Source: Bicyclus anynana
Taxonomy: Eukaryota > Arthropoda > Insecta > Lepidoptera > Nymphalidae
DNA length: 64,000 nucleotides
Direction: 5' to 3'
NCBI RefSeq assembly: GCF_947172395.1
Contig: NC_069107.1
Span: 8,724,101 to 8,788,100, forward strand
In this document: piece by piece, positions 1 through 13,100 of the stretch
How positions within the stretch are numbered: position 1 is the stretch's first letter
How the letters are laid out: each line of letters opens with the position of its first letter
Notes under the pieces: generated by a model
Told to the model about the DNA's origin: nothing
Seen by the model: only the letters and a program-made list of their open reading frames with translations
Database searches by the model: none
Program-made: the position numbers and the translations under genes

Positions 1-90
1 TGCCTAATTTTATAAGAATATCAGGTGCATAGTTTAGCAAACCTTTATCAATTAAGTTCCTCTTCAAACTTTCTATATTATAAAGCAATA
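1..90 (-). other. Short open frame running off the left edge, unrecognised
   Basis: Minus strand reads PLLLYNIESLKRNLIDKG then LLNYAPDILIKLG without a stop. It does not fit Cadps. It looks protein-like and may be part of a transposon protein, but it is only about 30 codons. Confidence 0.25.
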
Positions 91-95
91 ACGGA

Positions 96-232
96 TGATC
101 CGCGGTTTCACCCCGTTCCCGTGGGAATACGGGGATAATCTATGACACTTATAAAAGTATAAACTATGAGATTACCCCCTACAACACCACTTAACTCTTT
201 ATAATATTAGTGTAAATTACTCCATTTTGAAT
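96..232 (-). mobile_element. Helitron-like repeat, second family
   Basis: GCGGTTTCACCCCGTTCCCG, GGGAATACGGGGATAATCTATG, GAGATTACCCCCTACAAC; also at 2157-2335, 43398-43580 and 46283-46470. Confidence 0.65.
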
Positions 233-445
233 TTGCATAGATCAGCTGTTTAGTGGATAATTTGAGCTTCAGACCTTATCATGATTTGGATTTAAGGTAC
301 ATACATCTACGATTTTAGTTAGTAAATTGTTAAAGCTCCAAGAATGCTGAGTTATCCAAAATTAAGTGGTTTAATAATATAACATGAATTACTCTTGAAG
401 AAGAAGCCTGAGTATAATTAGAGATTAAGCGAATTTACCTTTGGC

Positions 446-694
446 GGCCTCCGTGGCGCAGTGGTATGCGCGGTGGATTTACAAAACGGAGGCCCTGGGT
501 TTGATTCCCGGCTGGGCAAATTGAGATTTTCTTAATTGGTCCAGGTCTGGCTGGTGGGAGGCTTCGGCCGTGGCTAGTTACCACGTCACGTCCTCCTAAC
601 AAGTTAGCCCGCTTCCATCTTAGACTACATCATCACTTACCATCAGGTGAGATTGTAGTCAAGGGCTAACTTGTAAAGAATAAAAAAAAAAAAA
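446..694 (+). mobile_element. SINE-A copy (tRNA-derived), internal deletion
   Basis: Head GGCCTCCGTGGCGCAGTGGT holds a Pol III A box (TGGCGCAGTGG) and GGTTTGATTCC is a B box variant. The body GGTCCAGGTCTGGCTGGTGG and tail CATCAGGTGAGATTGTAGTC end in poly(A). About 80 bp are missing after TTACCACG. Confidence 0.88.
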
Positions 695-729
695 GTGAAG
701 TTCTATCCTAATTATGCAAAGGCTTCTTC

Positions 730-811
730 CGAAGAGATTAGCCCGCTTCCATCTTTAAATTGCATCATCAATTACCATCAGCTGAGATAGTCAAGGGCTA
801 ATTAAAAAAAA
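730..811 (+). mobile_element. SINE-A tail fragment
   Basis: TTAGCCCGCTTCCATCTTTA to TCAAGGGCTAATTAAAAAAA matches the SINE-A 3' end and follows the 446-694 copy directly. Confidence 0.75.
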
Positions 812-916
812 ATGTCCTACAGAATCACCAACAAAAACAAAATCACCATCATGAGATGTCTTCTTTAAATGATATGGATGAGAAATTGGTTGCTACAAAA
901 CACATAGCACAAGTAC

Positions 917-1107
917 CTGTTCCCATGCACGTGGCTGGCGCAGAAGGCGAAGGAGTAGTGCATCAGGGTGGGGTCCACCGTCTGCTGGCCGCTCTCGGCC
1001 ACGTCTAGCAGGTCGGAGAGGTAGCACAGGTGCCGGTAGCAGCCGCGGACGCCGTAGCGGGCGCAGTACTCATCCAACACGAACACTTGGCCGGGAGAAA
1101 ACCAACC
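917..1107 (-). CDS. Cadps: Cadps coding exon 18 (lead into MUN domain)
   Basis: 191 nt, donor GTACTT. Reads GWFSPGQVFVLDEYCARYGV, RGCYRHLCYLSDLL and DPTLMHYSFAFCASHVHGN, nearly invariant in CAPS. Ends with two bases of the Arg codon, so at least one more exon (family: PDG...) lies left of the window or was not found in 1-916. The acceptor (GTGTCCAG) has no pyrimidine tract because a SINE tail ends about 9 nt upstream. Confidence 0.96.
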
Positions 1108-4100
1108 CTGGACACGCATCATCATCATCATTATCAACCCATATTCGGCTCACTGCTAAGCTCGAGTCTCCTCTCAGAATGAGAGTGTTAGGGCAATAGT
1201 CCACCACGCTGGCCCAATGTGGATTGGCAGACTTCACACACGCAGAGAATTAAGAAAATTCTCTGGTATGCAGGTTTCCTCACGATGTTTTCCTTCACCG
1301 TTTGAGACACGTGATATTTAATTTCTTAAAATGCACATAAATGAAAAGCTGGAGGTGCATGCCCCGGACCGGATTCGAACCCACACCCTCCGGAATCAGA
1401 GGCAGAGGTCATATCCACTGGGCTATCACGGCTCCGACACGAAAGGTTGTAAGTACTGTATTAATGGATATTCTTCAATATTGTTACTAAAGCCATAAGG
1501 TTCATAATCATTCGCCCCTTTGAAGTGGTTTACAACTTGTGTTGTTTACCTCCCGTTATCTTTTGTTATTGTTTTGCTTTGTCGAATTTCGTGGAATAAA
1601 CAACACGCGTGTAGGCGTTTTCAGAATAATCTAGAATCATTGTAATGAGTATAAATACGCGACCGACACGACGCTCGTGGCAGTTGACTTACGGAGATCA
1701 GCGAAATAACATAAAGTGATACCAGCGATACAAGTGAACAACAGTGAACTCGTCTACGATTTTGGACAACGAATTATCTACCTTTGGAAGTGTGTATTGT
1801 TTGCTATTGGCTAGCAATTGTTATTAATAGTTTCAATATCAATATCATTCAATTGAACTATCAAATTAAATCTGTAATTTGGCAAATAATAATAGCCACT
1901 AATACTCCTAATGGTTATAAAGCTGATTATGTTAAAGTTGATGATACGCTAAAGTTATAAAACACTTACCAAGGAACAGTAAGGATCTTGGAGGCGGTAT
2001 TTCAAGGTGAACGACTGCAGCAGAGTGAAGAGTTGATGATGATCGAACTGGCAAGGGTCCGCCTGGATGTAGTCCTCCATGCCGTGCTTACGGGCCTTGT
2101 CTGCGTCTGCTTAAACGATAGGAATTGGAATATTAGTAAACATTAGCACATGCACCGTGGTTTTACCCGCGTTGTTCTCGTTCCCGTGGGAATATGGAGA
2201 TAAAATATAGTCTATGACACTCACAAATATAGTGGCTTTCTATTGGTAAAAGAATTTTTAAAATCGGTTCAGTAGATCCAGAGATTACCCCCTCACAAAC
2301 TTTATCTCTTTATAAAAATAGTATAGAATAAAAGATTAATTGTCTGACGCACGACTTCTGTAAGTACCTACTCTTGACTTGGTGAGTATGCTGGTAAAAA
2401 GACGTTGCGAGGGAGATATAGGTTAGTGAAAATAGAAAGAGAGTCTAAAGCACGCTCGTAGTTTTATTTACAGAATATTTTAAATATGATCTTTTCTTAT
2501 TCCTCTCCCACTAGTAGAAATGAAAACACGGAAAATACTGTGTTAGGAGTGCGTACGGCTATTATATAGTCCGATTACGATCCATCGTTTAAATATGAAA
2601 GATATGTGTTTTAGAATTTTTAAACTTTCATCCCTTTTTGTTATCATTATCTACTTAATATTATAAACAGGTAAAGTTTATGAGTTTGTGAGGTTAATAT
2701 ATATGAGAGTAACATTTTTTAATTTTTTTATTAAAGAATATTTTCCATATCTTTCAAATATGACCAATACGCCACTTTTTATCGGGGACGAAGTTTCCAT
2801 TAGCAATGGCTATGGTTAAATGCAATGGTGATTAAAAGGGGATGAAAGTTTAAAACAATGATTTTCTCGGGGACGAAATTTCTATTACTTATAGTATGAT
2901 CCTTAACTTACCACCCATGATCTTGATGTGCGAGTCGGAAGTGGTAGGCGGGGTGGGTTTGTGGCTCTGGCCCGTGGCTCGGTACAGCGCCATCACCCAC
3001 AGGTGGCATTCGTTCTCGTCGCTCACCCCCATCAGCACTGACTCGCCGTCGCGCACCGCGTTCATGAAGTACTTCGCGCCTTCCAGTTCTGGTGGAAGCA
3101 TTTCATCATCATAATTATCAGGAGATCTTGAGCCGAAACTGCACCTTTTTTGCTGCTATTTTTTTAGATATAATCAAATTTCTCGGTTAGAAGAATAGGG
3201 ATGATGACAGTTTTTTAAATTTTATATAAATGAAGAGTATGCTAATAGTAAAGCAATAACGTAAAAGCAACAGGGTATCTGTGATCATTAATTTCGGAGC
3301 TACAGGGATTTAAAGGGTCAGATTTGCGGCGCTGCCGCGGATCCCTGAGAAATCGGAGCTACAGGGATTTAAAGGGTAAAATTTGCGGATCCCTGAAAAA
3401 TGCCCCATACAAAATGGTACGAATTAATGACGTCGTAGGTACATAATGATCGTTAGATTTGTATGGTCGTTCAAACAAAGTTACTAATATCTTTGTTATT
3501 TGTGCGTATATGTTTATAGTTCATGTATTGAAACATGTCACATTTAATTTAAGGAAGTTGAAACGGTATGAATTTTCATCTAATTACGATAAAAGATTTT
3601 TAATAGATTTTGAAATTTTATAATCTTATTTATTTTGCAAATATCCAGACAATATTTTTATGTATAAATTAGTTAACCTTATTTACCCGAATGTATCATA
3701 AAAGCCAATTTGTTCAAACCTAGTCATCATCCCCATTGTGAACTGTCGGGATTCTAATACCTTTTCCATATACCAGATTATTGTAATGTAAAACAGTAAT
3801 TTCAATAACTTTTGCTTAAGCTAATTTTGTGATAAGTAAAATTTGCACATACCTTGTCCAACCATCAGCTGGGCTGCAAAAAATAATAGTTTTTAATTAT
3901 TATTATTAACATACATAAATATCAACCTAGCCTTAAGAGTACTATTTATCACTATCACGGGGGTTGACCCCACCCCACCAACTTCGCAATTCTCTATGAG
4001 CGATGACTCAATAACATCTTGGCTTGGCTTAGTGGTAAAAAGAATAGTTAAAAATAGATTCAGTATATCCAGAGACAGCCCCACAATACCAACAAACTTT

Positions 4101-7100
4101 ACCCCTTTATAATATTAGCATAGAAGTATAGATAAAGTATTTTTTTATATTCTTTACAAGTTAGCCCTTGACTACAATCTCACCTGATGGTAAGTGATGA
4201 TGTAATCTAAGATGGAAGCGGGCTAACTTGTTAGGAGGAGGATGAAAATCCACACTCCTTTCGGTTTTTGCACGACATCGTACCGGAACTCTAAATCGCT
4301 TGGCGGTACGTCTTTGCCGGTAGGGTGGTAACTAGCCACGGTCAAAGCCTCTCACCAGCCAGACCTGGACCAATTAAGAAGTATTATAGTCTATAGTATA
4401 AATAATATAAATAACCACTCGTAGCGCTCGTAGAAGAAAGAAAGAAAGAAAGAAAATAAATTTATTCAAATCTAAAAGTTACAGACAGTCCTACCCTATC
4501 CTTATGACAGCATGTCTGTCTGTAACCGTAGCCGCGTAGCATTTGACGTAGCACCTCTGTAAAAGTAATATGAAGAAATTTTCAATTTTAACAATTTTGC
4601 TTTCACTTTATTTTACTTTTTAACGATGTTTTAAACTATAAAATACACAAAACTATTAAAGTATCCAGTTGCAAGGCATTGTGAATGGCCAAGCAATCGG
4701 TGGTCAGGGCTCCAGATTGAAGAACCGCCTCACTCTGTAATTGATTTCGCCCTTTAAATAATTTTTATCATTCAGTTTTTATATATCTCCATAAATTTTG
4801 TTTGTTTTGTTTTGTTTTGTTGCGGTACGGACAGCTTCAGTGTGCTCGTGGCGTTCGAGCCGTTCACATCTCTTGTTGTGTAATTCTTTATGGGTTACTG
4901 GGGATATTAGAGTGACTTGAGTGGAAAAGGGGAGTGTTTGTTAACAGTCCAAAAGGATCCTTTAACCCTACACACATCGTTCACAAGTGCGTAACTTCAC
5001 TCAAGGTCATTCTCTGCCATTCTAGGGTCTTATTTTGGTTACAGTTTGATTTGTTGCTTAAGTTGTCCTGACAAATGTTTTGAATCATAACCTTTGTTCG
5101 ACATTAGTTTTCTTATTTTGTAATCACCTCTGAGCCCGTAAAATATTGTATTATTAAATGGTATTACCTGCATTTACGGAAAGTTACCTGTAAATTTTGA
5201 TTCCGTTGAGTGTGGAAATCGAAATATACGTTGTTCCGTTATGCCTCCACTAATTCAAACTTCGCGCCATCGATAACAAACGTTGCACAGGATTTAAGGC
5301 AATGGCAACGCAGCTTACGTACACTGCTGTCATGCACATCGTATTTATAACCAATTGCAGCTACTGTAAATCAGTGGTTCATCTCGAAATGAGAGCTGTA
5401 GTCACTAAACCGGTAGTTGGTTGAAATCGTTAAAATCCAACGCGTCGCGCGAAGAGAAACAAGAAACAAATCTTCAACAAATAAAAATTCCCTGTACGTG
5501 GAGTCAACGAGAGCAGTAGCAGTCCAAGGTACGTCGTGCATTGTTTTGTTATTGTTTGATCTTGTGTAACACGTTATCGACAAACACCCAACGTGGAGTT
5601 TGAAATCCCAGTGTAGCCGGGTCACCAAAGTGCGGGTTGCTACATATGTTTTCGCGGCATAAACAGTTTTTACATAGCTTCAAAGACAATTATACCGCAA
5701 TGCGTTCCCGTAATTAAGGGGCAAGACAAGGTTTCCTTTCAAGGTCCGGAACCCTAAAATACAATAAATGCAACTTACCACTGGCCAGCTCAATGTAATC
5801 CACCGTGAAGCCGTCCAGCTGCATCATCTCAGCGGGCTCCGACTTCTTGTCCTTGTAGGAGCACAGCGCGAAAGTGTACTGGCTCACTTGCACCAGCACC
5901 ATGTACCGACGCTTCCATTTACGCCACACAGCCTTGCCGATCACGTGGAGGTAGCTACACAGACGAATATCTTCACTCCATGAGTTTTGGCATAATTTTT
6001 TTTTTTTATTATTTACAAGTTAGCCCTTGACTACAATCTCACCTGATGGTAAGTGATGATGCAGTCTAAGACGGAATCGGGCTAACTTGTTAGGAGGAGG
6101 ATGAAAATCCACATCCCTTTCGGTGTCTACACGGCATCGTACCGTAACGCTAAATCGCTTGGCGGTACGTCTTTGCCGGTAGGGTGGTGGTGGTAGCCAC
6201 GGCCGAAGCCTCCCACCAGCCAGACCTGGACAAATTAAGAAAATCTCAATCTGCCCAGCCAGGGATCGAACCCAGGACCTCCGTCTTGTAAGTCCACCGC
6301 GCATACCACTGCGCCACGGAGGCCGTCAAAATCTTTTTTTTTTTTAAAGAATATTTGCCATATATTTTATAATATGACCAATATTCCCATTCCCCTCCGA
6401 CTAGTCGGGAAAGACTGTGCTAGGAGTGGGTACGACAATAGACCAACGGGGCGGGGATCGAACCACCACCCCTAGGTGATGAGTCCAACCGCTCTTACCG
6501 TTGAGCTATTGGTATATTATATTTTTTGGTATATTACTTATTATATTTTATATTGGTATATTATTATTGGTATACGAGCTATTACACTATTTAGACTTCT
6601 TAATTCAATGGGGATGATGACTAGGTTTGAATATATTGATTTTTATGATACATTCGGGTAAATAAGGTCAATGTTAACTAATTTATACATAAAAAACAAT
6701 GATTGACTGGATATTTGCAAAATAAATAAGATTATAAAATTTCAAAATCTATTAAAAATCTTTTAACGTAATTAGATGAAAATTCATACAGTTTTAGCTT
6801 CCTTACATTAAATGTAACATATTCAATAGATGAACTATAAACATAAACGCACAAATAACAAAGATATTAGTAATTTTGTTTGAACACCCATACAAATCTA
6901 ACGATCACTATGACCTACGACGTCATTAAATGGTACCATTTTGTATGGGGCGTTTTTCAGGGATCCGCGGCAGCGCCGCAAGTCTGACCCTTTAAACCCT
7001 TGTAGCTCCGAAAGTAATGATCGCAGATACCCTGTTACTTTTAAAAAATTGCTTTACTATTAGCATACTCCTAATTTATACACAATTTAAAAAACTGTCA

Positions 7101-10100
7101 TCATCCCTATTAGGTTTTGGTTGCCTTCGCCTTACTAAAGCATGACATGACTTGACTTGGACTGATTGACGGATACAAAATAGGTTCCCAAGGTACTGGA
7201 ACGGCAAGCTCGCATCGAAAAGAGTATGGCGAACTTTTTTATTCGCCCACACTAGTTCTGGCCATCAATATTTTCATATTTCATATATTTCAGTTTAATT
7301 TTCAGAACTAGCTTTAACTTTCAAGCCCTATTTTACCACTTTAGGTGTTACCACTAAAAATTATTTAATTAATTTAAGAAATTACATATCACATGTCACA
7401 ATCGGTGAAGGAAAACATCGTGAGGAAACCTGCATACCAGAGAATTATCTTCATTCTCTGCGTGTGTGAAGTCTGCCAATCCGCATTGGGCCAGCGTGGT
7501 GGACTATTGGTCTAACCCCTCTCATTCTGAGAGGAGACTCGAGCTCAGCAGTGAGCCGAATATGGGTTGATGACGACTAAAAATTAATTACATTATATTT
7601 CGTATTTCTTTCTATGATTTATAAACAAATTTTTAAAACTGTAATTCTAAAAATGAAGGACCTTCCATACAAACTTTCAACCCCTATTTCACCCCCTTCT
7701 CATTTTATTTTTGCAATGAAAAGTATCTTATAACCTTCTTCGTATTATGGTCTTAAACCGTGCCAAGTTTTATTTGTATTTATTCAGTAGTTTCAGCGTG
7801 ATGCCCGAATAACGAAAAAAACACAGACAGACAGACAGACAAAAAATCGAAAAGAAAATATTTTTAGCTTCAGTATCGATTATATAATGCCCCCCAACAA
7901 AAAAATTCAAAACATCTTCAATGTAAAGAATGTACAAAATGTACAGAATTCGTAATATAAGTATAGATTCTAGATGGCGCTGGCGTCAGTTATGCCACGG
8001 TAACGTTTGTTGTTACAAATGGTATAAGTAAAATCTCAAATTGCGAATAAATGTATAGAATTTTACCACATTTATAATAAGTATAGATATAGAAGATATA
8101 GACTTACCCACAATGTTTCATGTTCAAAGGCCTCTCCATTCGACACGCTATTTTAATCCTAAGGTCTTGGTCCGGTAAGTTCTTCGGTACAGTCATGCGG
8201 TGCCATTCTGGTACCTGTGTATATTAATAAATAGTATTATGTAAGGACAGCGTTATGTAAGAACGAAGTAAGCGACCAAATTAAAAAAAATGAGCTTTGA
8301 ATGCAGATCGATTCCAGGCATTATTAACTATGTATTCAGCTAATTTTTTTTTTAAAAAAGTAACCTCCTCCTAACAAGTTAGCCCGCTTCCATCTTAGAC
8401 TGCATCATTACTTACCATCAGGTGAGATTGTAGTCAAGGGCTAACTTGTAAAGAATAAAAAAAAATATATATATACAAGTATTTATTTTCACATTCCGCC
8501 TCAGTTTTTGTTTTGCCCTATCTCTGGTGTCAAATACCTATCATTGCATAGGATTGTCACCGTACCCATGCTATCTGAAAAACACTTTTAATCTAACATC
8601 TCAGCATTAAGAGCGCGCAGCGCGTCGGTACGATATGGATAAAATTCGAAGCGCAAACGAGACGCCGAATTATGACTTTCACGTGAGTGAAAAGCACGGA
8701 GCGATTGACGCGCGACGCTAATTTTATGACGTGAGCGCCAAAATAATTTTATACTTAATTGCAAGTAAATTAAACAACATAACGAAAAACAAAATGGCCA
8801 TGTTCAAGATATATACCTAATTTTCTATACAAAACAAAAATTTAAGAAAATAAGCTTGCTTTTCCTGACATTGAAAGCAAAATGTGAGCAAAACATGTAT
8901 TTTTCAAAAAAATAAACTATCGAGAAAAGTTTTACAAATTGTGTATTTTGTATAGTCATAACGAAGCTAACACTTTGAAATATCGTTTACCCAAATATCA
9001 GGCTCCTAACTTTTCCAGAATCTGAGATCCAGAACCATTTGTAACCACCAAATTACATATTGCACATTCTTAAAACTTACCTTGCTAGACAAAGGAGTCG
9101 GCCTTAGTACAACCTTCCCTAACTCTTTGTCTTCAAGCGCTAAAACACCAGGGTTCTCAGTATATAGTTTGACTTTTACAGCTGGTAGAGGCTGTGTTGT
9201 ACTGAAGTCACCTTGCGTGTCCCACCTAAGATGCAAAATTTAAAATGAATGACTTGTTAATGCACAATTTTCTTCGATGATGAGCTTTATATTTCTTAAA
9301 CGGCTAATGTTTCTGTTTATTGGTTGCTCACGTCACTGTATTAGCCAATAGGGAAGAAAAAAATGCACAAAACTTAATGCGACGTTTGATTGGATCTGCT
9401 AGTTAAAAGACATTACGTAAAAATATTCTTATTTATAATATGCCACGGCCAAACGGGTTACTAACACCGCCAAATTCCCAACTCATTGTCCATAGCTGAA
9501 CCAGCTAACCACGGGACCAATGAGGAAGTTAATAATTAATTTTAAGCAATCTATAGTGCCTAACTTATAACTAAATAACTTTAGTCAAATTTATTTCGTC
9601 CATATTGCCAAAAGAATATTTATCTTTAATATGTGTTTAAGACAAGTCATTTGATTATATATATTCATTTTTTTTCCATTGCAAGTAGTAACTCCGTGGA
9701 AAATACTGTATTTAATATAACATATCCAACTTACATAGGTTTCGACGCCTCAGCCTGGTCTGTCTGCAGTTTATCCCCGCCTTCAACCTCCATCGTGCAG
9801 TACACTATCCGGTTAGGAGCTAACGACTTCAATCCTTTGACCTCCATTACAACCACCTACAATTGTATTGTGATATTTTATTTTGTTCTCACCATGTAGA
9901 ATAAATTACCTTTCTCATATACACCATTGAAATCTGGAGTTTTTATCCGACGATTTTTTCGACGATCTAATATAGTGTTAGAATTTTAATTATAAGATGA
10001 TTATGAATACATTGAATAACCTGTAGGAACTAATTTGTGGAGCTGTATATTTTGGTCTGTGATAGTAGTGATTATTGCTTTAATCTGTGGTCTATGCTCG

Positions 10101-13100
10101 ATGAAAAAGATCAAGATGATGTTTAATTTTAATATGAATCAATGGATAACCTTCGATGTAAAAATATGTAACTATTTTATAAAGTTATATAACAAGTTTT
10201 AAACTGGCTTGTGGAATACAGAATTAATTCAGTTTACCTGTCTTTTATTTCGCTTTGCTATTAATAGAAACCTTCATATTTGAATCAATAACCTCCTTCT
10301 AGAGCGTACTACTTAAACTGAATCGTTACAGTTAGTCATCCACTTTATTTACTTAATTAAAAACATAAGTTCTATTACTTTGTTCGTATACATCTTGCAT
10401 ACTATTTAAAGACATTGTTTTTGTGGTAGTGATTATTTCGTTTTTGTATAAAAATGTTGATTGAAAATTAAATTATTCCTGTTTCATGCCTTGTGCTTAG
10501 ATCAACATGTCTTTTTTCCAAGTTGTGATTCGTTAGATGTCTTGTTCATTTTATTTGGAGTTTTTTATTTACTTTACTATTCTCTAGGAAAACGAATTCA
10601 AGTGATGTCAGTTATGTTCAGTTGCAAAATTTTGTAATCTAGACTCTCTAGTTTCACTCCGAAAACGGAGCACCCTCTAGATTCTAGAGGATATTCCGGT
10701 TTCGGAGTAAAACATACGTAGAAGATTTTCTGTCTTTATTGTCGTTTGGATTAGACAGCTTTTCGCGGAGATAACCATAATAAATCGGAATTAACTTCCG
10801 CAAAGCAAGCCCTGCTTCTTAATACTTATCCTTTAAAATTATTCTATCATTAGAAATTTTCATTATTACCTCAATCTGGAACGTAAGAACTACGTCCATT
10901 TTAGTTAGCTGTGTGTCGACGTCACCACCATCCGCTTCACCCGTGAGCTTGTTCGCTAGAGATCCTTGCGATCTGAAACATAGCTGCTTACTCAACCTTG
11001 GACTCGGGTCTGGTCCAGCGTTCGATCTATTCACAAAACCCACCACCAAACAACCAAAACCCACCACCAATCAACCAAAAACGCCACGACTTTTAGCAAA
11101 TTTACAACGTTACAAGGATATTGTTATTTTCATTAGCGTTATCAAAAAATATCAGTTTGTGTAGATACGATAGAATAATAAATAATTATATATTTATATT
11201 AGTATTTATATATTTATTGAAATAGTATGGGATAAAATAGTAGATATTGTAAATTGTATACATAATTTAAAATTTAATGATATCAATATTTAATTTTATA
11301 AAATAGAAGATAAGAACAATTCAAAAGATAGAATCAGTAATCATATTGATGTAAAGGACAAGATAAGAATGAATCGTTAAAGATATTGGTTAAGTTAGCA
11401 TGTTTGAAGCGAAGTTACATACAAATAACATGTGAAAGGTGGTTATGATGACATTCCCATGGGAGGAGGTGGCATTAAATGGAACCATCACCGATACCAA
11501 GAATGATTAAGCATAGCAAATGGGAAGTGTTAAATAGTTTTTGGCACATACAAACAGTTGTGTATATCTAAGGGCTAAGCGAAGACAGAGCGATATTTTC
11601 AGAGAGCAAGTTGTAGAATTTTTTAATTCAAAATATCTGAATGGATCAAATCCATAAGTGGTATTTGAATTTGATAAAGCTTTTTTATATTTATTAAAAA
11701 GTACTAAAATATGTGATTTATCACTCGGCCTACACTTATCCCTAAGCAGGATAAAAAGGGTATAAATAAGGTATTAGTAATCGTTGATAGGTATTATAAA
11801 ATGGGATGTTGTAAGCAAAGCGCTTAAGCATTAAGCGTTTTTAATATTACTTAGCCAGAGTAATATAATACCCAAATTCATAAACATAACTATGAAATCT
11901 CACAGGGCGTCCAAATTAACGGCATATTTTCAACTAATAAGATTATTGAAAGGTGTTGTTGTAAGTCATCATTCTATAATCTTATTGGTCCATTCTTAGC
12001 TATGTGTTTGGATGCAATGTGAGTTTTCGTTACACAGTTTACGAATTAAGGTTAAGTAAATTAACTTATTGAATTGACGTATAGTCATGTAAGAGGAGGA
12101 AAAGAGTAAGATAATATTTGTGAAATAAATAAAAACAAAAGCCGTGTTTCCATTGTTATAAGCCTAGGTAATGTCAATACATTTGCGTAAATACCAAACG
12201 TTTCTTTGCTAAAAAGTACTCTAGTATGAAGCTCTTGATTTCAATTACGTCACTAGCTATCGTTATGTAAATATTTCAAAACCGTTAAAAATCTCAAAGC
12301 ATATGAATATCTTGATGTTTAGAAAGCGTTACTTTCCTTTGTTGTCCTCATTCAAACAACCTTTTGTCAGACCACATGCTTTGTGCATTATCATTTAAAT
12401 GTTTCTGAATAAATTGCTTTGTTTATTCAAAACCTTAACTGATGAAGAGACAAGGGTTAGGCGAGGCAATCGTTACATTTATCTAGCCAATTGTGAATTC
12501 AGTGTTAAATTATGTGAGTTTCACTCAGTGTTTATGTCTAATCCTTTGCTTTATTGCTAAAGTTTGTATTGTTATTCTAATAATTTTGCAAGCTATTGTT
12601 GTCTCATGACTATTACTGTTGAAAGTACTTGTAAGTATGAGTATATACTTCTACTGTTCTCGATTATAATTGTAATATTCGTCATCAAAAATCAAAAATA
12701 CTTTTATATTGTGTTTTTAGTAACACTTGACAACTATCGTTAAATAATACAATGTGCTTAATATATTTGATCGAATTTTATAAGTGATTTTTTAACGGCA
12801 TGATTGCAAAGAATACATCAAAATTTAGCAATAAAGCAGTTGTATCATTTAGCATAATAAATTCTTTAGTGTGATTTTGTTTCATATCTAAAATTGCATC
12901 TTCATTAGTTGTATCTAAACTATTACTACTGTCTATTTGATCTATATCTACAGTGGTCTAAACTGTGACAACGGTAGGGTCATCAAAATCGTTTGTGTCA
13001 GGCAGGTGTTAGGTTCCTAGACAAGACACGTGCGGATTATCATATGATGGAGTCATTACTTGTACTTCCTTTTTACCGTCCAGATTTGTGCCAGGGACAG

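Noticed and set aside
464..520. tRNA gene in the GGCGCAGTGG...GGTTTGATTCC stretch
   Set aside because: It is the head of a SINE repeated many times; the fold is imperfect and it continues into the SINE body.
3089..3160. SINE tail before the acceptor of the PH exon (GATAATTATGATGATGAAATG)
   Set aside because: Only a short GAT-rich run; the body of SINE-B is not found, so chance is enough.
5371..5628. 85-codon minus-strand open frame near the PH exon
   Set aside because: No splice-phase fit with Cadps, no homology; the neighbouring exons already join exactly.
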